Positions 12,801 to 25,900 of a stretch of DNA of 64,000 nt are shown piece by piece. Made by a program: the position numbers and the translations under genes. The notes beneath the pieces were generated by a model, which was not told where the DNA came from, searched no databases, and worked only from the letters and a program-made list of their open reading frames with translations. The stretch is from Certhia americana (taxonomy: Eukaryota > Chordata > Aves > Passeriformes > Certhiidae): the NCBI GenBank assembly GCA_018697195.1, contig JAGMWU010000048.1:1-64000 (forward strand). Reading direction: 5' to 3'. How positions within the stretch are numbered: position 1 is the stretch's first letter; each line of letters starts with the position of its first letter.

Positions 12801-15800
12801 GATCCACTCACATTATTAAAATGGAGAACTTGAGAAACTTTCCTCATTCCACAATGTATGGTTTCAGAACCCCTTGTGTGTTCTGGGTCACAGCTCCCAG
12901 CCTGTCTCACTGAACTGGTTCTTGATGTGCTGGGAAAACGTGGGAGTGCTGGGGATGTAAAGGATACCACATTCTGTATTACAGACACACACCTTGGTGG
13001 AGGAAAAACATTTCTCTTGGTAGAACGTTTTTCAGAGAAAAAAAAAGTTCTATAAAGTCCAAGTCTGACAGAAATGTTGCCTGATGGTTTTTTGAGAACA
13101 CAGCCCTAAATTTGGGGTAAAATCTGACCCTAGATTCTTCCTTTATGTCTGTGTTTTCTTGTGACTGGGTGGACTATTTTCCCCCTTCTGCTGGGCAAGG
13201 GTTTTTTAGTTAGATTTTCAAATGTTGCTCAGCTTTTGACATTAAAGTACCAAAGAACCCAGCATTTCTTCAGTAAAGCAGTTCAAGATATATAAAGATA
13301 GGTTTACAAACTTAGAACAACTTCTGAAACGCATTAAAGTTACATTCCAGGTAAAAGCTGTGGCTAAAATTCTGATCCTCAGACCACTAGAGGTCCACAG
13401 AGCTGTTTCTGCTAAAGCAGCAAAAAATGCACAGTAGTTTTTATTCCTCTGACCTTGAAAGTTTCAAGTGTCTCGTTTTAAGGGTTGAACTTCTCTCCAC
13501 ACATTTGATTAGCTGGATTATTGCAGATCAAGGCTGAAAAAGCCTCTTCCTTTTTTAAGGGTCTCATTGGTATAAACTCAACCATGAACAAGTTTGCTGC
13601 TGACACCTACAGCAATAAAACTGAGGAAGATAAAGCAAAACTGGAAGTTAATCAGCAAATATTACAAAAGGCAACTGAGCCAGATTTCCTTGGTCATTGG
13701 CTAAGCAAGATTTCTTCTCATATGAAGGCAAGTTTAGCACTATTTGGTACCAAAATATTCGAGTCTCCAAGATGAAAGGGGATGCTAATATCCATAAAAG
13801 CATCTAAGCCAAGGAAGCAAAAATAACAGCCCCAAGACAAAATGGGATGGAAGCAATCAAGGACCTGTAGCCACTTCACTGAAGAGATTTTGTTGTTGTT
13901 GTTCTGGCTCCCCTAAAAACTTCACTGTGATTTTAACCAAGCTCTACAGTTTAGCATGAAAGAGATAAGGAGATAAGCAGGTGGGGAGAGGGACAAGAGC
14001 TATCCCCAAAAAGATAGTTCAAGGCAAAGCCATGCTTTGAAGAGAAACTCTAAACCACACTGGGCATTTAGAGGCTGTCAAAAGTTTTCCCAAAACAGAC
14101 CCTTTACTATTATTATAGGCACTGCTGAAGAAAATCTCAGGATTTAACCACACAGGACTGATCCATTGGGCTGTCCTGACATTTCTGTTTTGCAGGGTAT
14201 TTGCAGGAGAGGATTCTCCAGTTTTCAAAGATCCTGCCCCTTCTGTGTCCTTCCCACCTGGAGCATCCCCACACTGCTTAAGCTGTCCCAGTGAGGTCCT
14301 ACAGATATGATTAAACAGTGCCACAAATCAATAGCTTGACTCCAGGTGCAGAACAAACAGCAGGAGCAGATAAACTCCTACAGAACAATGATCTTCTTGT
14401 CAACCAGACAGCAATGGAGAAAGCAGAAAGAGAAATAAGAACCTGCCTGCAGGAAGAATGTTCCCACCTCTATTAAAGGAACAAGGACGTGCACAACAGC
14501 CCATCTATCACCTGTAATGCTGTTGTAGCTAAGACAAAGTAGAGTTAATATGTGAACCCCTGCACAGCTTGTAAAATGGAGCAAGGAAGATTAAACAGGA
14601 TTAATTTGTATGGGACTGAGCAAGAGTGAAGGAAGACACAGGCACACACATACACACAGATCTCTTCTGCTGCTGCCCTTCTGCCACAGACCCCTCAGAG
14701 TGATTCCTTTTTTTCTTACTGAAACATTATCACCCACTTACTCTTATGCTGCCCACATAACATCTGCATTTAGAGTCAAAAATGGTGAGAAAATCTCCCT
14801 TAGCAAAGACCAGCTTTCACACTCACAAAGTATCTCTGAAGTGTCAGAAGAGTTAATTCTCTCCCTCTTTACCTTCAGTAAGAACAAGGTTATTTTCTGC
14901 AGTTACATTGCCTACAAAGCCACTACAGGCAATGCATTAATCTTTTATGTCTCCAGCACCTTTGCAGTCACTGTTATAATCAGAGGGAAGATAGTAAAGT
15001 CTATCATCAATCATAAGTTTTCCAAGGGTGAGCTTTCACTATTGGTCTGAAATTCCAAAGCTGTAATGTTCTGCTGGGTTTTAAAAAATAAGCAATATCT
15101 GCTTGACAAAGCAAAGATCAAAGGACTGTCTCTGAGCATGACATATGACAAGAAAACAACATAAAAAAATATTTGATCCCTTGAAGCCTTCCCACACGTA
15201 ACTTCTCTTGATGGAAGCGAAAAACAGTGCTTACTGTAAGATCTGGCTAAAATAGGAATATTTTTCATTGTCCAGCTGAGAAACTCAAATGGCAGCAAGC
15301 AAAATCAATGGTGAAAACACAATTGTTAAAAACCAAGACCCCTCCCTATGTTACAAAATAACCTTGGTTTATTAAAAGCAGAGCCTTCTAATTCCTTGTT
15401 TTCAATACAAAGCTTCTGACACCATCCCTTTTAGGAAGGAAAAAATGTTCATCTGCTACCACAGCTTCATTAATGTCTGATGGATAAAGCTTTTCCTTCT
15501 AAAGTAGAGGTGAACAACAACACCTGAAACGCAGTAATCGTACAGTCTGAAAGTTTGGCTTCAAGCACTGAAGGATAAATGGCAGGAAACTGGAGGAAGA
15601 AGAGTTTTAGCCAAAACTGGATGACTGAAGACCAAAAATACTACCGTAAATAATTCACAAAGGAACACAGCCAGGGTATAAGTATGCAAAAGCTTAGATC
15701 TTTTGCAGGATAATAAATTTAATGGAGATGCCTGATAGCATAAGCAGCACAGATCACTAACTGCACGTGTTTGAGAGGAGCCTGAGCACTGAAACATAAA

Positions 15801-16710
15801 CATGTGGTTGGAAGGGTGGTCTGAAGAGCACAGCAAAGGTCTCAGTTTCCATTCCCAACTATAAGACCAATAACTTTGGCAGACCAATAAGAAAGCCTCT
15901 TAATTTATCTTACTTATGGACAGATGTTATGTGATAGACAGATGTTCCTCACCTGGCTTGGCTGCCTGGGATCTGAGCAGTATTTGGAGAAGCCTTGAGA
16001 GCGATAAAATTCCAGAAATTGTCACCATAATTTAGTTTTATTTATTCAAAATTAAGATGAAAAAGAAAAAAGCAAAAAGCATGCTAGTTCAAGGATCTAG
16101 GCCCCCTCACAACCCTCAAAACACAAATCATGCACTAAAACTCAGCTGCTCAGGCAGCTGAACTCCCAATAATTTAATGAAACAGCCAGACAACAGAAAA
16201 ACACCCCTGTGCTTCCCAGAGGATCTCACTCCTCCCACCCAAAGCCTGAAAGGCTGGATCTGTCCTGCACCACTCCAAGAACAATTAAGATAATGCTACT
16301 CCATATCAAGGTATAGGATAAATCCCAATGTCAAAGGCCTGTGCCAGCAAACCATCTTAAAAATGAGATGGTCTTCAGTGTTTCCACAATTGATTCACCT
16401 GGAAAGCACAAAACTGCATCACTGCAACACCACCCCTGCAGAGCTTTTTCTTCATGGTGCTACAAGGGCACAACATTCAGCTTTTTTCCAGATGACACTG
16501 CCAAATCCCATGGGCACCTTTCCAGCAGGGCAGCAGCCAGCTATGTCAATGCTGGGATTATCCCTAAAAATGCTGGTACTCACCAAAATTTAAAGCAGGT
16601 GTGCAGGCAGTGATGATGCAGACTCTGTGCATGACCCCATCACAATTCTGGCCAAGAATTGACTGAGGGTCTGGATGGGAAATGAGGAAAGAGTTTTTAG
16701 AGGTACCTGA
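9851..16710. other. Non-coding stretch, no recognised gene
   Basis: Ordinary intronic-type sequence with no repeat family that I can name. A lysine-rich 84-residue frame at 13521-13775 on the strand opposite the gene is treated as chance. Short T- or A-rich runs occur around 13.0 and 10.3 kb. Confidence 0.55.
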
Positions 16711-16810
16711 GGCAACCTGGGTGAGTGGAACGTGCCCCTGGGGCAGGGGGTGGAACAAGATAAGCTTTACAGTCCCTTCCAACCCAAACCATTCTGGGAT
16801 TCAATGATTA
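16711..16810 (+). mobile_element. CR1 LINE 3' end
   Basis: This is a clear bird CR1 terminus. It begins with ggcaacctggg, passes through ggggcagggggtggaac and cccttccaacccaaacc, and ends in the degenerate terminal octamer repeat attctgggattcaatgatt (normally attctatgattctatgatt). The element is on the plus strand, opposite to COL26A1. Only the last ~100 bp are present, as expected for 5'-truncated CR1 insertion. CR1 has no poly(A) tail and typically gives no clear target-site duplication. Confidence 0.92.
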
Positions 16811-19800
16811 ACCTAAGTCAGGTGAACCATTTCCTAGCACACTCAGGATTTTTTAGCCAACAGATTGTCCTTTGTGTCACAATATGCAGAGAATGGCAGC
16901 AGTCTGCTAAACTGATGTCCTGACACTCATCAACCTGCAGGAAGCAGAGCACATACCCATCCCTACTCCTAAAGCAACCCAAAATAAGCATTTCTACGTG
17001 GGATTTGCACTAATTAAAGTACCAGACTATCAAAGGAATTTTCAGTTAAATATCTGTACGTGGATATAATCTAAATTTGGGAGGGGACAAGCAGCTCCTT
17101 CTCCCTGCTAGAACAATGCTTTTAATGACCAAAAGCTGATTTGCCCAAGCAACAAACCAGCAAAGTTACCTGTACAAATCATTGGATTTCTAAGAGTATG
17201 TCCTCTAAAATCTCTAAGCGACATGAACAGCCCCATCCCCTCAATCAGTGGGAGCAAGAACAGTTATTTCCAATTAACGCATAAGAGAAAATCAATTTGT
17301 GAACTCTCCCAGTGATTTTAACCTGAGTTAGGTGAACTACTACACACTTAGTACAACCACTCTCCTGTCACAGACAGAATCTCTAATCCAAGGCCAGGTG
17401 ATCTAACCCATATCTCCACTGCTTTAAGATTTCCTTTGCTTGACCCCATGAGCTTTCATGGTGCCTTGCAAGCTTCCCCTGCAGTTCTGCTGTAGCAGGA
17501 GATGGATGATCCTGCTGTGCCCTAAAACCCCACAAGATATCACCCAAGGCAACCTTTCCCATCATGTCCCAAGGGATAAACAAGAAAACATCAACTCACA
17601 GCTCTGAGTAAATAATCCAGATACCGCTCTCAGTACAACAAACAAGCACAGTCCCAAAGTATGCAATTAAAGATTTTAAGAATAAATGACAGTAATTAAA
17701 GTGGCAAGGCAGGGCATTGATATGATTCAGGTATTAATGAGTTATGTGCAGAACAGAGGCACAGATTAGACAGAAGGGGAAGACAGACCTCACTGAGAAA
17801 GGCTGCGATCTCAGTTTACTGGAGTTTCAATGGAAAGTACAATTTTGATTTTAAATTATTTCAAGACCAAGGATAGTTTGAAAAGGAGAAGTCCAAGAAA
17901 AATCGGAGGAAGGATCCTCCTGCTTTTTCCTTAGGTTTTTTTTTTCCTTTGTTATACTGTATTGGGGGTTTCCAGTATTAAATCTATGGCAGAACTAATT
18001 GTGAGGAGAGATTTTAAGGGAAAAGGGGAAAAAAGAAACTATAGAATAAAGCTATATCTGATCACTCAGCCTGGAAATTATTGTGTCTGCACAGCCTTGC
18101 TTCAAACCCAATTACTATAAAACCTTGGGAAACATTATTTTCAGAGTTAAATCTTCTCTGTCAAAACTTTCATTAATAAGTTCTATTTCTTAGCAGGGTA
18201 TCATTTTACAGAGAATGCCCAGAGATCCTGCAATGTGGGAAGATTCTTTTTAGATGAAGTACAGTAATTTGCTTTAGGATCATGGTAGCTCAATATTTTA
18301 TTTATGCTTTTGAACAAGAAAGGTTCTCAAACTTTACACACATATACACGATAAATTATTTCTCTTGGGCAAACCTAATAACAGCTTTTGTTGGTGATGT
18401 TAACAGAAGAGGGGAAGAGCAGAAATTAAAGTTCACAAAATAAAAGGAGGATAAAAGAAAAGCAGAAAAGGGGAGAGGGGGAAGGGAATAGACAAATATT
18501 TACTCTATAGATCAAACCATCACTGCCCAAAAACTTTAATGGCAATGCACATTCCTGGGAGCATTAACAAATCCCAAAATGTCTCCCTTCTTTCCTGCCT
18601 GCAAACCAGGCTGTAATGCTATGCAAGGATTCAGGCACCCAACCAGAGGATGGGAAACACCCCAAGAACAGTCCCATGCTGTGTATGACACTCAGGGACA
18701 GTAACCAGCTCTTCTGTCCCAGTCAGACATCCCTTGGAAACAAGAACAGAGAGGCATTTGTGCTTCAAAGACAATTCCAAATTGGCTGGCTGTGCAAGAG
18801 GAGAAGAGGCAATACCACACTGCAGAGTTTCCAAGACAAGGATGCATCCACTGTCCTCCAGCTGATGAGGGGGCATTCAAGTGATGAGCATCTTCCATGT
18901 CCCTACTCACCTTGGTTTGATCCCTTCCCACCCTTCCCAAGCAGCCACAGAGCCCAGCAGGAGACCTGGAACTGGTCACCAGCATCCCTCCTGGCTGCTC
19001 ACCATCATCACTCCTGCCTCCCTGGCTCCTGCCAGCAGTTTTGACAGATCTCTCACAACAACAACAAAGATCTCACAGAATCAGTGTTTTCTGACACAAA
19101 TCAGTTCTATTGGGAAAATCCTGACCAGCTCTAGATGCCAAACAAATTATGGAAGGCTTAGAAGTATCTCTAGCCTAAGGATAAATCCATGCTGCCCAAA
19201 ATAAAACCCAGCTGCTTTGTGCCAGGACAGCCAAAGGTCCAGGGCATGTTCATCAGGGGACACAAATGGAGCTGATCGAAATAGGTTCGCAATTAATTTG
19301 CATTTTTGAGCTGTACTGTGGTGTGGTCCAGGGTAGTTTTCTCAATATGCTGTAGATCCAACAGCACCAGAGCAAAGCATATGAAAGGCTGGGACAGAAA
19401 ACCCTCAGCTGCAGCAGTGAACTTGTGGAATAAACATCCAGAAGAGAGGAAGGGAATCAGAAGTATTGGGGTGTATACCCACAACAGAGTCTTGTATCAA
19501 AACCAGTGCTTCTGCTAAGTTTCCTAAAGTGTTCCAGCCACAGTCAGAGTAGGAGAGGTTCTTTATTACCTTAAATATAAAACCATTAGTTGGGCATTCC
19601 TCTGAAACTCAACACACAAAGGTTTTATGCACAAATAATAAAGCAATTTCTAGTTATAATACACTTACATCCAGGGAAAAGGCTGGAAACCTTCATGGCC
19701 TTGAAGCCTTGCAGAATATGGCTGCATATTTATCCCAAAGCAAGGAGCATAATTATGCATCTCTGTGCCAGTGAATGAAACATCCACATCAACAAACTGG

Positions 19801-22690
19801 GTCCATTTTAGCCTGCATTTAAGGAAGAAAGTCTTTCTTATGATTCCAAAGGTTGCCCTAAAGTATAACTTAGAATATAGAGTAGGCAGGTTAGCTTTGG
19901 ATCAGGAAGCTGATCTCTGTCCCAAAGGCACCAGTCTGTGCAGTAGTTGCTATGGTACTGCAAGTATTTTTGTTTGTTAAACAGTAGATTAAATAGTCAC
20001 ATAAAACGATTAGACTGGACGTTGGATCATTCCCTGGGAAGGCTTAAGTTACAAACTGGCTTTCTGGGGAAATTATTTAAGCTTTTCACTTTAAAAAAAA
20101 AAAAAAAAAAAAAACCAACAACAAAAAACCCCCAAGTTTTTTGAATCTTAGGCTGATGTGTTTAAGAGACTCTACTTCTTATTCCGATTTAAACTTATTT
20201 ATGTAGGCAGGTAATATTTTTAGGTACTTCTACACCTATTAAAAATGTTGTTGTAACTCTTGCACTCATACAGTGAGTGCTTCAATAGCTCCTGTTTTAT
20301 CATCACTATCCTGAATGGTCAGGGCTTGGAACCACAATACTTATGCAAAAGGAATGGACAGATGCCTTGCCTTGGGTTATAACAGTGATGCAGGAGTTAA
20401 AGATTAAGTGTTAGTCTGAATTACCAGACTGAACAACAGATTTCCCTTAAAAGGCCAAGTGCTCTGTCTCCAAAATCAGCTTGTTTGGTTACAAAAATTA
20501 CTGCAGGGATATGAGAACTTTTAGTTTTACTTATTTCATTTACCTGCCTTGGCATCTGAACCACACTCCCTTCATTAGGTCCAGGCACTGTGATGAAGGA
20601 GATCCAAAAATAAGCGTAAATAGTCCGTGGTTGATGAATGAGCCTTGGACTAATTGTTCAGATGACTTAACAGGCTCAGGAGCAGATGGTGACCGAGCAT
20701 AAGGCAGCACAAACATCACACGTGACAATGGCACAAATGGAGAATCTGTCCTGCTGACTTGTGCTACCTCAGAATTCCTGTTTTCTTCAAGAACCTACCC
20801 AAGGTGCCAATCTGGGTGGCAGAGCAGTGCCAGATTAAAAATAAGGTGTTGTATCCTATCCAGCCAAGCAGTGGAGAGCATCCCACTTCTGAAACCTCAA
20901 CAACTCCTTTGCTGCTGATGGCTCCCACCAGAATGTGACTTTAGAAAACACAGAGTATTAAAAGACCAATCCCAGTGCAGCAAAAGTGAGTCATACACAC
21001 AGATACCAACACAGATAATTCTAGTTGCTGAAGAAAGATGCCTGATTTCAGAACCACACTTTTTTAACAAAAACTTCTCTACAGAAAGGTCCAGCTAAGC
21101 AAAACAATATTAACATTAAACAAGTACAGCTGTAGATATCAGATAAGAGCAGTTCTGAGGATAATATTTGGCATATATTACACTTCTTCATCTGTTTTTC
21201 CTGTACCCTCAGAAATGATGACAGAACTCTTCTCTGCAAGAGCTCCCACAACCAAAGGCATTGATCACTGGAACTTTCAGAAGAAAGGCACAAGGAGCCA
21301 ATACTGGCTCCAAAGAAAATAAAATATGTACCAAACTTGTGAGAAAGAAGTCGTAAAATTCCCATCAAAAATGCCACTAGTACTGAAGCAGATCAACTGC
21401 AGACAGACCTGGAAAGTTTAGTGCTGAGTCCCCTTCTTGAGCAGGGGTGTAACAGAACAGATGCTGAACAGCAAAAATTACAGCACCGAACGCTCTGTCC
21501 TCAGGCAAGAGGAGACATGAACAGCCCCGGCATTTATCACAGCAGCAAATGTAAATAAAAATGCCCATTTAATAGAATCTGAAAGCTTTCATCCACATTT
21601 CAGAGACCCGGGGCCCACAGCCACCATTCAAACCCCCAAAGCTGCAGCTTTGCCAGTGTCCTCCTGGGGTTGTTGCTTTCGAGTGATCTCGAATCACCAT
21701 TCTCTAGGGATGAACACCTCAAAGGATGAACATCCTGCTCAAATCCAATGCTCTCCATACAATCTGCCCTGGGAACTGGGCTGTTCCAGACTGCACGGAT
21801 GTGAAAAACAAATTGGAGAATGGGAACACCCATGTTCAGAGAGGACAAGACTCACAGGAGCCTGAGAAGAAATGCTCTCAATTAGTTCAAAACAGAGAGT
21901 TACATGGCATCTGAGCCTCCCATAGAGACAGGGCCATCATGAAAGCCTTGGCACCACATTTATAAAGTTTGCTTCAAGACTGCTTCCTTTGAGGAAGCTA
22001 ACTTTTTTTTTTAATCCTTACATCATCAACTATCAGGTATAAGCAATTGGCTGTAAAATGATTATTTTACACATGAAGAAACAGACAAAGATGAAAGTCA
22101 ACATTTTCTGGTGAGGAAAGAGGACTTGGGAATTGGAGACTTTGGGTGTCTTAAACTGGGATGTCTGAGCAGCAGCAGCAGGGGGTGGTGGTTGTTTGTT
22201 TGTTTAAGGCTCTGCCTACCCTGAACCACCAATAAAAGCCAGTAGAAGCTTCTTGGATTTGGAAACTCCCAAACCAGACAGCCCAAAAATTATTGACTGC
22301 CTGTGAAAAGCTGGCATGAGTACTTTGGTCCCCATCACACGCAGGAGTTGGTTGCAGAGCCACAAAGCACAACTCGGAGCCCCTGTTTCATAGCTCGCCA
22401 TGCTGGCCCAGGGTACTTCTAAAAACACACAAGTTAATTTTTGGATGCCTTCTGACCAACTCCAAGAGCAAGCAGCAACATTAAGCTCAATTTCAAGCTG
22501 GACCTTTTCCCTCCACGTGCATTTTTCTTTTTGAAAAGAATTCCTCCATTTAGCTTTAATCCTATTTCTCTCTCTTGAAGCTGCCAAAAAATCAAGCCCA
22601 GTTCACATCAGACAGCAGTTTATTTCCTTGGGGTGAACCAGCAACGCCTCAGAAACACACAGTGCCCTGGGCTTGCTGCTGCTGCCTCTG
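16811..22690. other. Non-coding stretch, no recognised gene
   Basis: Intronic-type sequence. It includes an AT-rich part with purine-rich runs at 17.9-18.5 kb and a 22-nt poly(A) run at 20.09 kb. No mobile element or gene was recognised. Confidence 0.55.
20093..20114. repeat. Poly(A) run, 22 nt
   Basis: Twenty-two uninterrupted adenines are followed by an A- and C-rich stretch. No upstream gene-like sequence marks it as the tail of a processed pseudogene. Confidence 0.85.
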
Positions 22691-22699
22691 GAAGGCCCC

Positions 22700-22952
22700 G
22701 AGCCATGGCTGGAGGATTTTGGGGTGCTGGGCTCTGTCTCTACCCTGAGCCATGGCTGGAGGATTTTGAGGTGCTGGGCTCTGTCCATTCCCTGAGCCAT
22801 GGCTGGAGGATTTCAGGGTGCTGGGCTCTGTCCATGCCCTGAGCCATGCCAGCAGGATGTTGGGGTGCTGGGCTCTGTCCATGCCCTGAGCCATGCCAGC
22901 AGGATGTTGGGGTGCTGGGTTCTGTCCATGCCCTGAGCCATGGCTGGAGGCC
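22700..22952. repeat. 47-bp minisatellite, 5.4 copies
   Basis: Units begin gagccatg at 22700, 22747, 22794, 22841, 22888 and 22935, an exact 47-bp period. Five units are complete, and the sixth breaks off after about 18 bp into unrelated sequence. Units 1-3 and the start of unit 6 carry the variant ccatggctggagg; units 4 and 5 share ccatgccagcaggatgttgg and are nearly identical to each other, so they probably arose by a local duplication. Because 47 is not a multiple of three, successive units use all three frames, which produces long but meaningless open frames on both strands. Confidence 0.97.
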
Positions 22953-22959
22953 CTACAGG

Positions 22960-25900
22960 CCCCTGGGTGTCCATCAGGCCCCAACATCCATCAGAGCTCG
23001 CCTGCAGGCGGCTGCAGTGCCAGAGCCAGCACAACAAGCAGCCCAGCAGAAGTTTTATTTACAACCTGCTGACAACAGAGTGGAAATTGATAGAAGCTGC
23101 AGGCAGCAAGTGACTCCCTGTCTGTCAGCACCAAATGGTAGCTTCTGCCATTACTCCTTGGACAGGAGCTCTTTAACTCTTTCTGGCTCGGCCTGGGATT
23201 CACAGGGGTGCTACAGGTCTCCACCATGTTTCTATTTATGCCATCTTTATCAAAATGCTCTTCCACTGCCTTTGGATGAGCTGCTTCCAATTCCAGGCAG
23301 TGAGAATGGCCCAGGACCTCCAGAGTTACACATTTACTGTACCCAGGTGTTGCTGGACAGACACTGCTCCTTCAGCCTCCTGCAGTGCCAGGTGTGAACA
23401 CAGAGCATGTTGGAACAATTTGTCCTCTTTTTATTTCTCAATCTCTCTGAAGCTGAATTCACAGCAAGCCCTTATCAAGGTCATTATGATTTTCAGGAAG
23501 TTCAGAACCTTCTCAGAACCCACAAAAGTGCTTTGTGAGCCCAAATTCACCCCTGGGATGCACCACTTTGGAGCCAGCAAAACTTCCCAAACCAAGTTCC
23601 ATACTCCAGCCTCCCAACCTAAACCCAAAATGACTTTAAACACAAGATAGGACCAAAAAATGTTAAACTGGAATCATTCTAAAAAAACCAGTTTTCCGTA
23701 AGCTTTAGCCTTCCACAGCTACCTGCTGTGAGATGAGCAGGTACAGCCACAATGTCACCATTATCCCAGTGAGCAGACAGAGAATGATAAAGGAAAATGG
23801 AACAAACTCCAGGTTCTTCAGCTGGCATCCACTTCTGCTCACTGAAAGGGCAAACACTGAATGGCACCACAAGTGCTTTAAGCCTTTTTGTGGAAGAATC
23901 TGTGAAAATTTCTGCCTCCAACAGAAGCAAATCCATCAGCTTTGATCCAGTTCACCCAGACATCTAATGGTATGAACAAAATCACACGGTCCCCAATAAA
24001 AACACCAAAGTGCTCTATGATTACACTGGGTCCAACACTATGTGAGAAATGCAAAAAGTCCCTTGTAAAAATACCCCCTCCTGTTTCACCAGAATTTTCC
24101 AGATCACAGAAGACTTGGTCAGATTTGAGCAAAGATGTGAGAAGATCTTCTGTGAGTCTGGGTTGTAATTCTCAAGATGCCCATCAGAGCTGACAGACAA
24201 ATTTACTCTTGATTTCTGGATCTTGTGTTAAATCTGTGGCAAACCATGGCATGCTCACACAATCCCAGACTGAGAGCACTACATCAAACCAGCTGAACCA
24301 GGAGAGATTAAAGATCTGTGTACCACTGGAAAAAGAACCCAATACAACCAAACAGTTAAAAACATTTATGGAGCAAACAAACTTTCCATCAGGCAGCTGG
24401 TTCTTGCTTGGGGAAAATATATACATTGCTAATAGGAATTATATCCTGTTTCCTTTCTACTGCTTAAAACATACAAACAAATTATATTTTAGCCTAATGA
24501 CATATTATTCATGGATCTTTTACTTCACTGGAATTTATAGTTCAATTCCAAACCTGTAATTTTAAATTTTGGCTGTTTTTCCAAGTAATTCTCCAGAAGG
24601 AGGTCCCAGGTCCCCTTCCTTCTCCTGCTGGCAAGAAAAAAAAACAAACCCTGCCAACCTCTACACAAATTGGTGTATATCACAAGCCACACCACTTAAA
24701 TGCCCAGACAAGGCTTTTCACATCAGACCTAAAGTAAAAAAAAAAAAAAAAAAACCAAAACCAGACACACACACACACATTATTACATAGAACCTTTTTT
24801 CTCTGAGGGTCACACAGCTCGTGTTAAACTGGTGGCAGCAGAACTCTGAGACCCAGAGGAATAAACGCAGCATTTAGGAATGAGGCAAAATATCACTAAA
24901 AATGCTGTATTCAAAGAGAAGGAAAACTGCTACCAATCTCTTGCTGCACAAACCCATTGCTGAGTAGAGCTGGACTGAGGGTACATCTTTAGATGAGAAA
25001 AGCTCACCAAGGCAGGTATCCTGCTCCCCACCAGCCCAGCTCCCCTGGTCACCCCCATGTCACAGGCAGGGCCTGGGGCACAGCAGGGGTGGAGCAGGGC
25101 ACTGACACGTGGGACTGAGGGCTCCCTGCCAACTCACAGGGATTCTGGCTGGCAAACCTGCAGGCTGGCTCCATCCAACCATGCAAGAGGGTCTATAGGA
25201 GCAGGCTGGTACCTCAGTTCTGGAACACGTGTTCCAGTCACCTGTAGGTCACATACCAGAAGGCTAAACGTTAAATCTTGGCTGGGTAAGTCCCCCACAT
25301 CACACACAGCTCTGGAGGAGACCTGTACCCAAAGTATAAGGATTAGCACATCCCCACAGGGACCACAAACTGAGTCGTGCCCAGCACAGGGCAGGGCACT
25401 TCTCCTGTTGGGGTTGAAAGAGAGGTTCAGGCACAGCTGTCCTGCAGGCAAGGCACAGAGCAAGCCACAAACCACATCAGCTACACATACAGGAACCTTC
25501 CAGTTGAAATAACAGTGGAGAAGAAAGTGACATTTTGGGAGCCCAGAAGGGACTCCACACCCCCAAGAACAGTCCCTGCAGAACTCCCAGTGCTTCCTGC
25601 CCCCAGCACTGTTTCACAGACCAGTTTCTCTCCTTGAGCAGATCATGGGAGCAGACATGCAGATGGGACTTGATCTAAGATATTTCTTTGTCAGAAACTA
25701 CACTGAAGTCTAGAAGAGTATTATGCTCTCACCCCCTTGAAGTCACAGGGGCTGCTTTCTTGCTCTGCGTTATGTCAGATTATTTTATAGCAAGAAAAAG
25801 TGGAAATAAGTACCATCAAACTATCCATGCCTTTCCTCCCCCATGTTCCACTCAAGAAAATCCCCCGATCCCCACAAAACAAGCTGAAGCTTATGCCAAA

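Noticed and set aside
22649..23397. 112- and 183-codon frames on the two strands
   Set aside because: They come largely from the 47-bp minisatellite, which keeps several frames open at once.
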